NCBI GenBank assembly: GCA_011319805.1
Contig: SJRY01000038.1
Location: 372,001-436,000 of the forward strand
Origin: Macrocybe gigantea
Taxonomy: Eukaryota; Basidiomycota; Agaricomycetes; Agaricales; Callistosporiaceae
DNA: 64,000 nt
Reading direction: 5' to 3'
A model generated the notes under the pieces. That model worked only from the letters and a program-made list of their open reading frames with translations. It was not told where the DNA came from and did no database searches. Positions 54,381 to 64,000 of the stretch are shown here, in pieces; position 1 is the stretch's first letter, and the number at the start of each line of letters is the position of its first letter. The position numbers were made by a program, and so were the translations under genes.

Positions 54381-56398
54381 TCATTTCAACCGAATAGGAA
54401 TCATAGAAACGGGGCCATACCTAATAGAGGCATCCGTATACTCTCCTGACACTTCGATCTCGTTGCCGTTCTCATCTTTGGCTTTCCTCAGGTTAAACAT
54501 TGATAGCACGGAGACGATCATGAGCCAGACAGTTTCATCGGCCATATACCGACCCGCACATATTCTGCAAGATTGGCTGTCAAAACGCCGGTATCATAAA
54601 GTCATTTTTAGAAGGCGGAACTAACCTCCGACCGAAGCCGTAGGCAAGGACTGTGGAGTCATTGTTCAGTTTGCCATCTGGCGTAAGGAACCTCTCGGGT
54701 TTGAACGCATCGGGTTCGGGGTAAACGTTCTCGTCATGCGTCATCGCCCAAATATTTGACAAAACCATGGCTCCTAACAATCAGGAAACAATCGGCGAGA
54801 TGTTAGGAAGTCTCAGGTAATTTTAGAACGGCATTGGTTTCGCACCTTTGGGAACGAAGAATGGTTTGCCGTGCTGATTCACAATGATATCGTCCTCAAG
54901 TGTCGCATGCGGCACTCCGAGAGGAGATACGATTCGCCAACGCATGACTTCGCGATAAATCGCCTCACAATAAGGCAAGTTCTTTCGGTCATTATACTCG
55001 GGCAAGCGATTGCCCACGACACGGTCGAGTTCTTCCTGAGCCTTTCTTTGCACATCCTGGTGCAAGACCATAGCCAAATAGAAAGTGCCAATACTGGAAA
55101 CGGTCTTGGAGAATTATCAACTTCCATGATTCTCGGAAAATAAGCATCAATACAAACCGTATCGGAACCGGCTATCAGCATTGCATGCCAACGTAAGGCG
55201 AATTAGTTTATCTCCAACTCACATTTCCAAGGAGCATGTAATGCTTACCCGAGTAGGACGCCGCAGTGACCTTCTTGATGATTTCCTCTTGCACAGCATC
55301 GCCGCCGTTCGCGTCGTTGACTTCCAAGAATGTAGAAAGGATTGACTGCCTCGCCGTCCCTTCTTTCATCTGTTGGCGCACAATGTTGAAGGGTTTGTCC
55401 AATATTGCTGCGAGGAGGTCGCGGTTCTCCTTTGCGAAATGGTGGAACCATCCTCCGGGGAACCATGATGGGATGTACCGAAGAAAGGGGAACATGTTGA
55501 CCACTGAAACAGAAATCTGAGCCCGGTCGGGTCACGACAGACGACAGAGGAACTTCGCGCACATGCAGCACTTGGAAGGGTCGATTTCGCCAGATTTGCA
55601 ACGGCTTCTTCGGACAAGGTCACGAAATAATCGTCCTTCGGCGCGATATCATAGCCGTAGACTGTGGCCATGGTCACAGCCGCGGCGACCGTCTTGATAT
55701 GAGAGAATAGGTCATCTGGCATCGTGATCAATGACCGCAAGTGATCGTGCACTTTGGCGAGCTGGTTATTTCTATACATGGCCACCGCAACGGGTCGGAA
55801 CGCTAGGAAATATTTTGTTTCAAGTCTGCGAACGTTCCTTCCGACACCGACAAAAAAGTCACGCTCACCTTCCTGGAGTGCTCTTCTATGCAATCTCCAT
55901 TCATCGCCATACTGCAGAAAGGCGATATTGTAATTCCAACCCATCCTGTGGCGGATGAGTGAGGGCGCGTAAACAGTGGCGATTTACCCGACTCACATGT
56001 GCAACATTGGAAGATATGGTCGATCGGCGTAATTCCGTTTCTCGAGCAAATCATTTGCCGCTCGAATAGAGTTGACTACGACGACATGCTGATTAAACGC
56101 ACGAGCATATACGACATCACCTATCAAAAAGGCGAATCATGTTTTCTCAGTCACGTTTAGGAGAGAAAGGTCATGTAGACGCACTGTTATATTTCTTTCC
56201 CCAGTCCATGTACGCCAGCCAAGGGAACGATACAGGGATCTGCGGCATGTTACCGATTATCGGCCATGGCTTCGGACCAGGAGGATACGGTGGTCGGGAA
56301 TCAAAGACGACTTTCTTGATGACCACGGCCGCTACTCCTACGGAAAGTAGGGTCCAAGGGCTCCGCCAATCGATGTCTTGAATAGTGTCGAAAGCCAT
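54381..56398 (-). CDS. Cytochrome P450 monooxygenase E
   Basis: The anchor is SPWTLLSVGVAAVVIKKVVF, then RPPYPPGPKPWPIIGNMPQI. Exons give DVVYARAFNQHVVVVNSIRA, ADRPYLPMLHMMGWNYN, C-helix YGDEWRLHRRALQE, and VTMATVYGYDIAPKDDYFVT. Then come LVNMFPFLRYIPSWFPGGW, the FNIVRQQMKEGTARQSI region, I-helix LIAGSDT, and AMVLHQDVQRKAQEELDRVV. ExxR is YREVMRWRIVSPLGVPH, followed by NIWAMTHDENVYPEPDAF and FKPERF. The heme loop is split by an intron: YGFGRR then ICAGRYMADETVWLMIVSVL, Cys intact. The tail ASIRYGPVSMIPIRLK stops at TGA 54381-54383. No frame break found, in contrast with P450s B and C of the same type. Confidence 0.87.
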
Positions 56399-56473
56399 GG
56401 CTGTCTGCCGTTCAAACGTTCAAAAACCTAGACTAAAAACCTTTACTCTTGGCCCACGCTACAGGGAAATATC

Positions 56474-56480
56474 CCTTATA
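56474..56480 (-). promoter_or_regulatory. TATA box of P450 E
   Basis: TATAAGG on the minus strand, about 76-82 bases before the ATG at 56398. Confidence 0.45.
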
Positions 56481-57712
56481 TGGTTATAGCGACCGACAGG
56501 CGGATTCATCCCTCCACCTGAATCATGACCTAGGTTTTCTCTGGACCGTGTCCATTGCATAGCAAGGCGAAACAAGAAGGCAAACGGTACTCTTCCTCGT
56601 CCCCATTCTGTCAGGACATCGCTGGTAACCTGGTATTATCTTTTCAGGTCGTCGGGTTTCAATTTCGGCTGCTTGACCGGACCCATGATCTCGGTTGCCC
56701 GGTGAAATCCCGATGCCAGTCAGTTCGAAATGTCACCACTGTAAGAACGCCGCGACCGAAGCGGGACAACCCTCCATGCTCCACTGCTACTGGCCCCGCA
56801 TATCCATCTTGCCAGCAGAAGCGAACACGGCTATCTATCCGAGCCAACTCTCCATTTTCTCCGTTATCGGTCGATTATCATTGGTCACGAGAAGGTTTGT
56901 CGTTTTCCCACATCGATTGCCCCACGAGAAGACAGGGGCTGAGAACAATGCTAGACACTACCTTCACATCGCAAGTTGCAGTATTAACACGCGTCGCTGC
57001 GCTCGGCTCTCTTGTTCAGTTTTTTCTTTTGTCTCTTTCAGTAGTTTCTGAAAGACACACAAGGATATTTGTAACGGTCCGTCGCGATCTCGGTTTCGAA
57101 TTGATCGAGGAGGCCGACCATTCCAACAGATGCAGTCGTCTTTTTGAAATTCCTAGCTGTGAGCTTACCGGGCTCCGTAGAGTCTGACTACACGGCCGCC
57201 TGCTGAAATTTGACAGCAGTGATGAAAATCCGTCTCTGGATCGGCCTTGGTCTGCTCTCCGCCCTTAGATGGATTGCATGATCCAACTGCGCTCGCTAAC
57301 GAGCTTCTTCAAGCGTATATGGCTAAATTAGTGGTAGCCCTTGCTCGTCGTCCTCGGCCAAGGGCTTGGCTGTTCAACCTTGCAGAGTAGTCAATTTCAT
57401 AACTACGACCTTTGCGACGTGGTTTATTGGTTGAGAATCTCCGATGTCAGAGCTTTGTTATGGATATAGTCCGCCACGCCCTGTTAAACTGCTTGGCCTG
57501 CGACCGGTGAGACCGCAATGTGTTGCAGCCGATGCCGGATGGGACCCTTTCGCACCACAGTCACATCGACGAAGAACAAGATAACCTAAAAACATGTTTT
57601 CGATCAGACTTCTTTACTTTCCTTTCCCAACGGAACGACCGGTGATCTTTGCCGTAGAGTGTTACATCAACCGATTTCATACCTGCATCCGAAACGACGA
57701 AACGACAAGCGG

Positions 57713-57739
57713 CCAAGAAGACCAAGAAGACCAAGAAGA
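57713..57739 (+). repeat. 9-bp minisatellite, three units
   Basis: CCAAGAAGA repeated three times exactly, just upstream of the likely first exon of the methyltransferase gene. Confidence 0.8.
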
Positions 57740-57747
57740 CGACCGTG

Positions 57748-58705
57748 ATGCCCAGCGCGTGCACCATCACTCTCATGGAGATTTTACACCTGGGTTAGTG
57801 TGACCCAAAGATAGGCAAAGATAGCTAGCTCGCGTTTCTTCAAAAAAAGACACTCTTGAGTGGAGAGGGCCCTTGAATCTGGTCAGACTTTGAGCAGTCC
57901 TAGTCCTCCATGTCTTTGGCATTGTCACCGATTTGCAAAGTCCCCCTTCTCTGTTCCAGGCGCTGGGATTCCACATCGCATACACGCCGCCGCAGCCCCC
58001 TCCTCGGCCTGTGGAACAGGAAGTCAAGCCTGCCAGTGCCAGAGACAGGTATATGATCGCGTTGGCTTTGCCAACAGTAAAGGTGAACATTTCCTAAACT
58101 TCTATCAATAAATCGACATTGAACAAGTCCAATATCAAAAGGGCTTGCTCTGGGGCATCTCCATCGTCGAATCAGCTATCGTATTGGCCCATCACTTCCC
58201 TTCCCATCCATTGTCCGAGCGGATGCTCTCGGCACCCTTCATCTCGCATTCAGCCTCTGCATCCCGCGCACCGCTGCCACCGCTTTTCATCTTCGCGACC
58301 TGCCTGACGGCCTTTGGCGGATTCGTGCGATACATGTGCTACCGCGAGCTCGGGAAGTACTTCACGTTCGAGCTGAGCATCGACAAGGAGCACCAGCTCG
58401 TCACATGCGGGCCGTACTCGTGGGTCCGCCATCCGGGTTACTCGGCCGCCATTGCCGCCGTCATCGGGGTCTGGATCACGTACGCGCACCCTCACGGCAT
58501 GACCTGGTTTAGGGATCACGCTCTTCCACATTTCCCGGCCGCCAAGGTCGCCGCTGGACTGTGGTCATTCTTGATGGGCGCGGCCGTCTTTGGCATGCTG
58601 GTTAGGACACCTACGGAAGACAAGTTGATCCAGCAGAAGTTTGGCAAGCAGTGGGCGGAGTGGGCGAGGAATGTGCCGTATAAGCTTGTGCCTTTCATCT
58701 ATTAA
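57748..58705 (+). CDS. Isoprenylcysteine carboxyl methyltransferase-like membrane protein (Icmt/PEMT fold)
   Basis: Last exon from about 58145: GISIVESAIVLAHHFPSHPL, a helix FIFATCLTAFGGFVRYMCYR, then ELGKYFTFELSIDKEHQLVT and CGPYSWVRHPGYSAAIAAVI. A further helix and EDKLIQQKFGKQWAEW follow. RHPGY plus the C-terminal Glu-rich helix is the SAM-binding signature of Icmt and related phospholipid methyltransferases. A middle exon (about 57959-58081) gives ALGFHIAYTPPQPPPRPVEQ. A first exon from Met 57748 (MPSACTITLMEILHL) with a GTTAGT donor is plausible but weak. Stop TAA after KLVPFIY at 58703-58705. Canonical role: methylating C-terminal prenylcysteines in the ER. Short versions like this are multiplied in basidiomycetes and may act on small molecules. 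Confidence 0.75.
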
Positions 58706-59004
58706 GTATCGTACACATGGTTTTTTACTCAGCCTCGAAGGCGTGTAACAAAATGTTGGAAAGATCATGGGCATGTTTTGGACTTCGTAAGCGCTAAGCG
58801 GAGTTCCAGTTGACATACAATTCAAAAGCTGCCCAGTCTGGACGCGCAGAAAACGCGACCACATCAAGGGCAGAGCAAACACCGGCTCGGAGCTAAGGGC
58901 GAGAACCAAGGTAAATGTGTCTTTTGCAGACCTTTCTGAGTGCATAATATATTCACAACCCGGCAATTTGCGTTCCTATACAATGACTGTACAACATGTA
59001 CACT

Positions 59005-61134
59005 TCAAATCTGTCGCTTCCTGAACAGCACCTGCACAGTGGGATCTGGAATGCACAGCGAGCCGTGCCAGATATTCTTCGGACGGACGCCCTCGTTTTC
59101 GAACTTGACATCGTAGTTGAGTACGACATGCGCAAGCATGGCCTTCATCTCATTGGCAGCAAAGAATCTTGAATAGCAAACATCACTCAGTATCGCTCTC
59201 CCTTGGCACGTACAGAAGATGTTGAAAGGCACTGACCGTCCTGGGCAAGCGTATTTCCCGTGTCCAAACGCCAGATAATGGTCGTCAGTCGAGATAAGCT
59301 GATGCTTGATAGACTCCCTTCATCCTGGCGCATGTTGGAAAACCTAAATCCGTCGAACCTGTTTGCATCCACGTAGGACTCGTCGTTGTGGTGCGTTGCG
59401 TATGAGGCGACCGCGACGTAGGTCCCTTTCGGCAAAGTCACGCCGTTGGAGAACTTGAACCCACCGGGCTTGCGCACGACACGGTCCAAACCAACTACAT
59501 TGTAATGGCGATATTGAGTAACTGGTGGGGGGGGGAAAGAGAGCAGAGTTCACGTACTTGCGTTGAGTCCATTCATGCGTTGTGATTCCCTCAGGAAACT
59601 ATCGATCTTCCTCATCTTATTCAGGGCCGCTTTAGACCAACCCTCTTGCTCAATAGCTGCTTCGACCTCTTCCCTAAGGGGTTCAAGATACCAAGGTTCG
59701 GCAGCGAGGTGATAGAGAGCGTGCCCGAAGCTCTATCAAGCACAAAAATCATGTGTGAGCAGAAGAGGGATCGTGCAACGATCACAAATATTCTCACACT
59801 GGAAGACGTGTGGATGGAGACAAAGTTAACCAAAAGAACGCGGAGCGAGAGGTCGTACACCGTTCTTCGCTCGCCTTTGGCTTCGTCCAGCAACCAGGAC
59901 AGCAAATCATTCTGATACAATGAGAAAAAAATCGAACATCATTGACCCCGACCGAAATTGGGAGGCACAGAGCTTACAGGGCGGTCTGGCCAATCGTTGC
60001 CATAGGTATTGTCCAAACGTAATCTCTCCTCAACGAGCGGGCCGATAATCTTGCTTGCGCGAGCCATAGTATGGCGCAAAGGGGACGATAACGGTCCAAC
60101 AATGCTGCATGGAAGGGGATAGAAAAAAAAAAAGGAAAAAGTCAAGGAACGGATGTCCGGGGGGCATGCGACCGCTTACGGCCAAAGGAATTTCGGAAAC
60201 AGCGAGATTCTGTCGGCAGAATTGTGAATCTCAATGGCGAACTTAATGTTGAGGTCTTCATATTCGGGATTCCTGCCTAAGAAATCGTAGAATAACTTTG
60301 CAGTCTAAGAACACTTCGCGTCTCAGCTTACACAACGGCAGACCAACAAAAAGCCTGTTGCTGGCTCGGCATATGACATGTCGAACCACGTCTAGCGCCG
60401 GGATCGACTTCCATTCTGAGAGAAAACAAGCGTAAGCCAGTTTACTTGGTAGAATGAGGGATCCCATTCACCATTTCCGTTTAAGACGATGGTGTCATTA
60501 AACGCCGCTACAAGTTCATCTCTTACTTCCGGAAAACGATTGCCAAAGTTCCTTGTCAAGGTCGAATGGACGACTTTGATGTGGTAACGATCCTCTCGAA
60601 CCGGCCTTCCCAGATTGTAATCCGTTTGAAGAGTCTAATTCACGGATCAATGATAAAGTTGTTTTATATTGAAGCAAGAGTCCAGACCATTTCGTTGCCG
60701 GCATCTTGCATCGACAGGTCATCTTCGCTCGCTTGCCGGATGTCGTCGACCAATTGCGGGCCGCTTACAACAACTACCCATCTCCAGCTGTGAAACAGCA
60801 ATGAATTCTTAGAGTAAGCAAACTACATTAGAGCAGCACTCACAAGAACGGAACGCGAAACATTCCGTTTCGATATTTGTCAAACCCTTCCTGAACCATT
60901 TCCTGAGCATGATGCAAGTATTGATATGCACCAAAATACGATCCAATAAATCCAGGCGGTCCAATAACAGGAATATCATCAAGCTATGATCGAAAATGAC
61001 GAGATAATAAGCAGGTGACGCTTGAAAGCCTTATGGGTAATAGAAATACGAACGGCAGACCGCCTAACAAATTTGAAGAGGGCTAGAGCAACGAGACTTC
61101 CGACGGCACAGGTGGCCAGCTGAGACGAATCCAT
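59005..61134 (-). CDS. Cytochrome P450 monooxygenase F (ent-kaurene-oxidase/CYP512-like type)
   Basis: Start MDSSQLATCAVGSLVALALF with an anchor helix ending FKFVRRSA. Exons give DIPVIGPPGFIGSYFGAYQY, WRWVVVVSGPQLVDDIRQAS, LQTDYNLGRPVREDRYH, VVRHVICRASNRLFVGLPLC, SLFPKFLWP and NDLLSWLLDEAKGERRT. The I-helix is VLLVNFVSIHTSS: the HTS pattern replaces the usual AGxDT, as in ent-kaurene-oxidase-like and CYP512-like enzymes. ExxR is FLRESQRMNGLNA, then GVTLPKGTYVAVASYATHHN and ANRFDGFRF. The heme loop LAFGHGKYACPGR continues as FFAANEMKAMLAHVVLNYDV; stop TGA 59005-59007. A frame break near 59312, just before QLISTDDHYLAFGHG, fits one missing base. Such P450s often act on terpenoids, but the substrate here is unknown. 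Confidence 0.82.
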
Positions 61135-62336
61135 ATAGAGACGGTGATTAGCGTTCCGGACGGGGAGAAGGCGAGAATCGATGTTGATGCCGAGTATTTA
61201 GTAGGAAATCAATGGTTAGCTAACGAGTTTCCCGGCCCAACCACGACTCGCAAAGCAGAACCACAAGGAAGAGGGGAGACCTTTCGCTCGTCTAAGGGAT
61301 ATTTGAAATAAAGCTGTTGGGTAAAAACAGAAATACTGCAGATATGAAGTGGAGAGGACAGTGCATGTGAGAACGGGCTAGATAGGTGCGAACTATCTGA
61401 GATCCAGTCAGATCAGTTAGTCCGATTGATAAAATCGAAGCTTCGTGATTTTGGTAGTCCCTCCGGATAGCGGATAGTAGACAGGACAGGGTTGACGTGG
61501 AATCCTTGAAATCCTCAGCTGGATGCAAATGTAACCGGAGAATGGAGACTTCGGCATCAAAGCGATGCGCAAAATCTCAACGAGGTATAACCATCGGGAT
61601 GCTTGTTCCGTCAATGTGGGATGACTCAGATTTGGGCGTCTTTTGCGTTTGTAAAAAAAGCCAACCACGCTGCGTTCGCGACTACGATTGATGAACATGT
61701 TAACATACCCATACCAACACAGTTCAATCGTTGTGCCGAACGGCTTCGGTGAGAATATGTCGTAGACGCTGTCCCAGCTGGGTCATCTGCATATTTGATA
61801 GCACCATGCGATAACCAATGCCAGGGAAGGGATTCTTATGAGAAGACCATGAATGAAATGGGGCAAGGTAACAAGCGGGTCCTAATTTGGCAAAGTCAAC
61901 GGTGCAGCCAAATAATTGTAAATGATTATATCATCATTCCCTTACCACACATGCTAGACCTTGCAGATATCTCCACGGTCTCAGACGTGCACCTTGCTCA
62001 ATATCGACGCCTCTTGTCACGGTGCTATCTCCGCCACGGTGTCCTCGTCACAAAGGCTAGTTTATCTCCTATCGGAGAAGGTTCCGTGCCAAAAATGGAC
62101 TTGGTCATAACCATGGACGCGTAAGCCCGTCGCCGACTCGGGCAGCCAGCCTTGTATCCACTGCAAGATTATTATATCAAGCCATTCCAGGATCGGACAG
62201 ATGTCACGAGGCAATGGAGTGATAAACAGTTTGATAATCGATTAGCGAAGGAGCCCACGTCCGAGTTTCTGACTTGGCTTTTGTTTCTGTTCACCACCTG
62301 CCATTGGATTTGCATCTCTGTTGCATCTAGTTCGAA
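61135..62336. other. Divergent intergenic region, P450 F and aldo-keto reductase
   Basis: About 1.2 kb. Small frames on both strands (61292-61698, 61795-62124) show no motif. Presumably holds both promoters. Confidence 0.4.
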
Positions 62337-64000
62337 ATGTCGAAGCCTGCTCCAGCGAACTTGCCACGAAAAATGAAATATGGTGGGTGTGTCGTGCTAG
62401 AGTAATGCATAGAGCGTTAGAATTGAACTGGTGCTTCATCTATCCAGTCCACCTTGGGGCTTCTGGTCTCAAGGTGTCCAGGATCATCCTAGGGTGCATG
62501 TCCTATGGCAGTCCAGAATGGATGCCCTGGCTTTTGAATGAGGAAGAAGGAATCAAGCAAATCAAATACGCGTACGCGTTACCTTTGTCTCCGACTGTAG
62601 CATCGACAAACTTGATTCTTTTCAATTGTCTAGATATGATCATGGAATCAACGCATTCGATACTGCAAACGTATATTCTAACGGAGGATCTGAAATCATA
62701 CTCGGAAAAGCTATCAAGCAACACAACATACCCCGGGAGGAAATCGTCGTGATGACCAAAGTGAAACTCGACTGCCATCCTTTGTGAATGTACGGACCGC
62801 TGACGGACTCGGGCATCTACGCAGATTTTCGGTATTGTCTGCCGTGAGCCCGGCACGATGATGTCCGCTGGTCAACTGGCCGATGAAAATGGTTACGTCA
62901 ACCAGTATGGACTGAGCAGGAAGGTACGCTGCCAGAGACGATGATTTGTTTAATCAATAAACTGATTTGATTCGTCCTTAGAACATTTTTGAAGCTGTAA
63001 AGAACAGTTTGCAACGTCTTCAACTTGACTACATTGACGTCCTCCAATGTTTGCAACGTTTCTATATTTCATGCAGCAATTGATCTCATGCTTTTCAGGC
63101 CACCGATTCGACGAACACACGCCGATCGAAGAGACCGTGAGGAATTTTCTTCTCTTGTCACGCATAACAGCCTAAATGAGCCTTTTCCAGTTGCGCGCTT
63201 TGGATGATGTTGTCAAAGCTGGATATGTGCGATACATCGGCTGGTCCAACCTCCGCGCATACCAATGTAAGCATCGCATTCCAATCTCCGTTTTGCTGAT
63301 TAAACTCAAATGCGTTAGTCCATATGTTACAGAGTGCGCTCCCGATGCCATCATCCTCCGCTGACTGATCTGACAGCATCAATCAGACTACGCCATCACC
63401 CACAACCTGACTCGCTTCATCTCTTTGCAAAACCACTATAACCCTCTCTACAGGGAGGATGAACGCGAAATCTTCCCGACTTTAAGGGTGCGCACTTGTC
63501 GTGATTCGTGTCGTTACGTTTTCTGAACGTCGTGCGTTCGCATTGTACAGCACTTCGGTGTCAGCCACGTCCCGTGGTCTCCGCTCGCTCGTGGACTCGT
63601 CACCCGTCCTCTTCAGGACCAAGACACCACCCGTGGTGGAGGCGACTTGTCAGTTTCTAGAAATTGCTCATCCATCTAAGCTTTGTTACTGACGAATCCT
63701 CCTCCCCATCCTTAGCTTGCACCAGGGATACATGAAGTACGAATCTAGCAAGCATATAATCAACAGGCAAGTGGCGATGATCAGTGTTGTGCCGGTCTTC
63801 GTGCTGAAGATCTTTGGACTCCAGGGTGGAAGAAGTCGCAAAGAAGAAGGGTGTCACCATGGCTCAATGCTCTCTCGCATGGCTCTTGGCCAAAGATGGT
63901 ACGTTCATAACCCCAATCTTCATCCATGAATTATACCCTTACTGTGCCGCCTCCTCTAGTCATTGCGGCGCCAATCGTTGGAACCACCTCTATTGACAAG
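62337..64000 (+). CDS. Aldo-keto reductase (aryl-alcohol dehydrogenase-like), 3' truncated by window edge
   Basis: NADPH-dependent carbonyl reductase. First exon MSKPAPANLPRKMKY spliced to VHLGASGLKVSRIILGCMSY. Catalytic Asp and Tyr are in GINAFDTANVYSNGGSE. Lys is in IPREEIVVMTK, followed by an intron to IFGIVCREPGTMMSAGQLAD. NSLQRLQLDYIDVLQ is spliced to CHRFDEHTPIEET, supplying the catalytic His. Then ALDDVVKAGYVRYIGWSNL, YAITHNLTRFISLQNHYNPL, YREDEREIFPTL, HVPWSPLARGLVTRPL, YMKYESSKHIINR and VEEVAKKKGVTMAQCSLAWL. The end PIVGTTSID runs off the window. The exon joint at about 63379 (before QSDYAITHN) is out of phase, a further possible indel. All four AKR catalytic residues are present. 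Confidence 0.83.

Larger units (their letters stand above)
56399..57747. other. Long spacer, no gene recognised
   Basis: An open frame of 210 codons (56555-57187, plus) has no recognisable motif or splice support. The end of the region contains a small 9-bp tandem repeat. No RNA gene seen. Confidence 0.35.

Noticed and set aside
56555..57187. 210-codon open frame in the spacer after P450 E
   Set aside because: No motif, no splice context, odd composition, and it overlaps another frame on the same strand. Probably chance.
34130..61134. Complete secondary-metabolite cluster
   Set aside because: No backbone synthase, transporter or pathway regulator is visible, so it is listed only as an oxidative cluster hypothesis.
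1..64000. CRISPR arrays, bacterial operons, ribosome binding sites, phage genes
   Set aside because: No evenly spaced repeats and no prokaryotic signals. Intron-rich fungal genes throughout.

Overview
The window is eukaryotic nuclear DNA and almost certainly from an agaricomycete basidiomycete, probably a wood-decay or litter mushroom. Genes are broken by many short introns of about 50-60 bp with GTRNGT donors. The content is also typical: several P450s, GMC oxidoreductases, a BBE-type FAD oxidase, SDRs, an AKR, Crinkler-like proteins, an Iks1-type kinase, and families of multi-pass membrane proteins. Gene spans are given from first to last coding base. Intron positions were inferred by eye from splice signals and reading-frame continuity, so inner exon edges are approximate.

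Layout. 0-1.1 kb: 3' part of a DEG1/PUS3 tRNA pseudouridine synthase. 2-5.8 kb: two tandem 7TM-like genes on the plus strand. 6.2-11.5 kb: three related four-helix membrane proteins on the minus strand, with an unrelated conserved hypothetical gene between them. 12.2-15.2 kb: an Iks1-family kinase with a C-terminal membrane hairpin, then a tRNA-Glu(UUC). 15.7-26.5 kb: a P450, a secreted GH13 alpha-amylase, an SDR and a GMC oxidoreductase. 26.7-31.9 kb: a tandem pair of Crinkler-like genes (ubiquitin-like header, PD-(D/E)xK-like domain, protein-kinase-like domain). An 807-bp element with perfect 36-bp inverted termini sits just upstream of the first. 32.5-33.3 kb: a decayed Ty3/gypsy protease fragment. 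34-61 kb: an oxidative gene cluster with five P450s, two GMC oxidoreductases, an SDR, a BBE-like FAD oxidase and an Icmt-like methyltransferase. The right edge holds the start of an aldo-keto reductase.

How they may work together. The 34-61 kb block looks like tailoring chemistry (hydroxylation, alcohol/aldehyde interconversion, FAD oxidation, methylation), and three gene pairs there are divergent. No terpene synthase, PKS, NRPS or other backbone enzyme is visible, so a biosynthetic role is inference only.

Quality warning. In about fourteen genes the conserved reading frame jumps at one or more points, and in nearly every case one missing base would restore it (about 27 sites). No clear case needs removal of a base. 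The pattern looks more like deletion errors in the assembly than mass pseudogenisation. I therefore annotate these loci as genes and mark the break positions.
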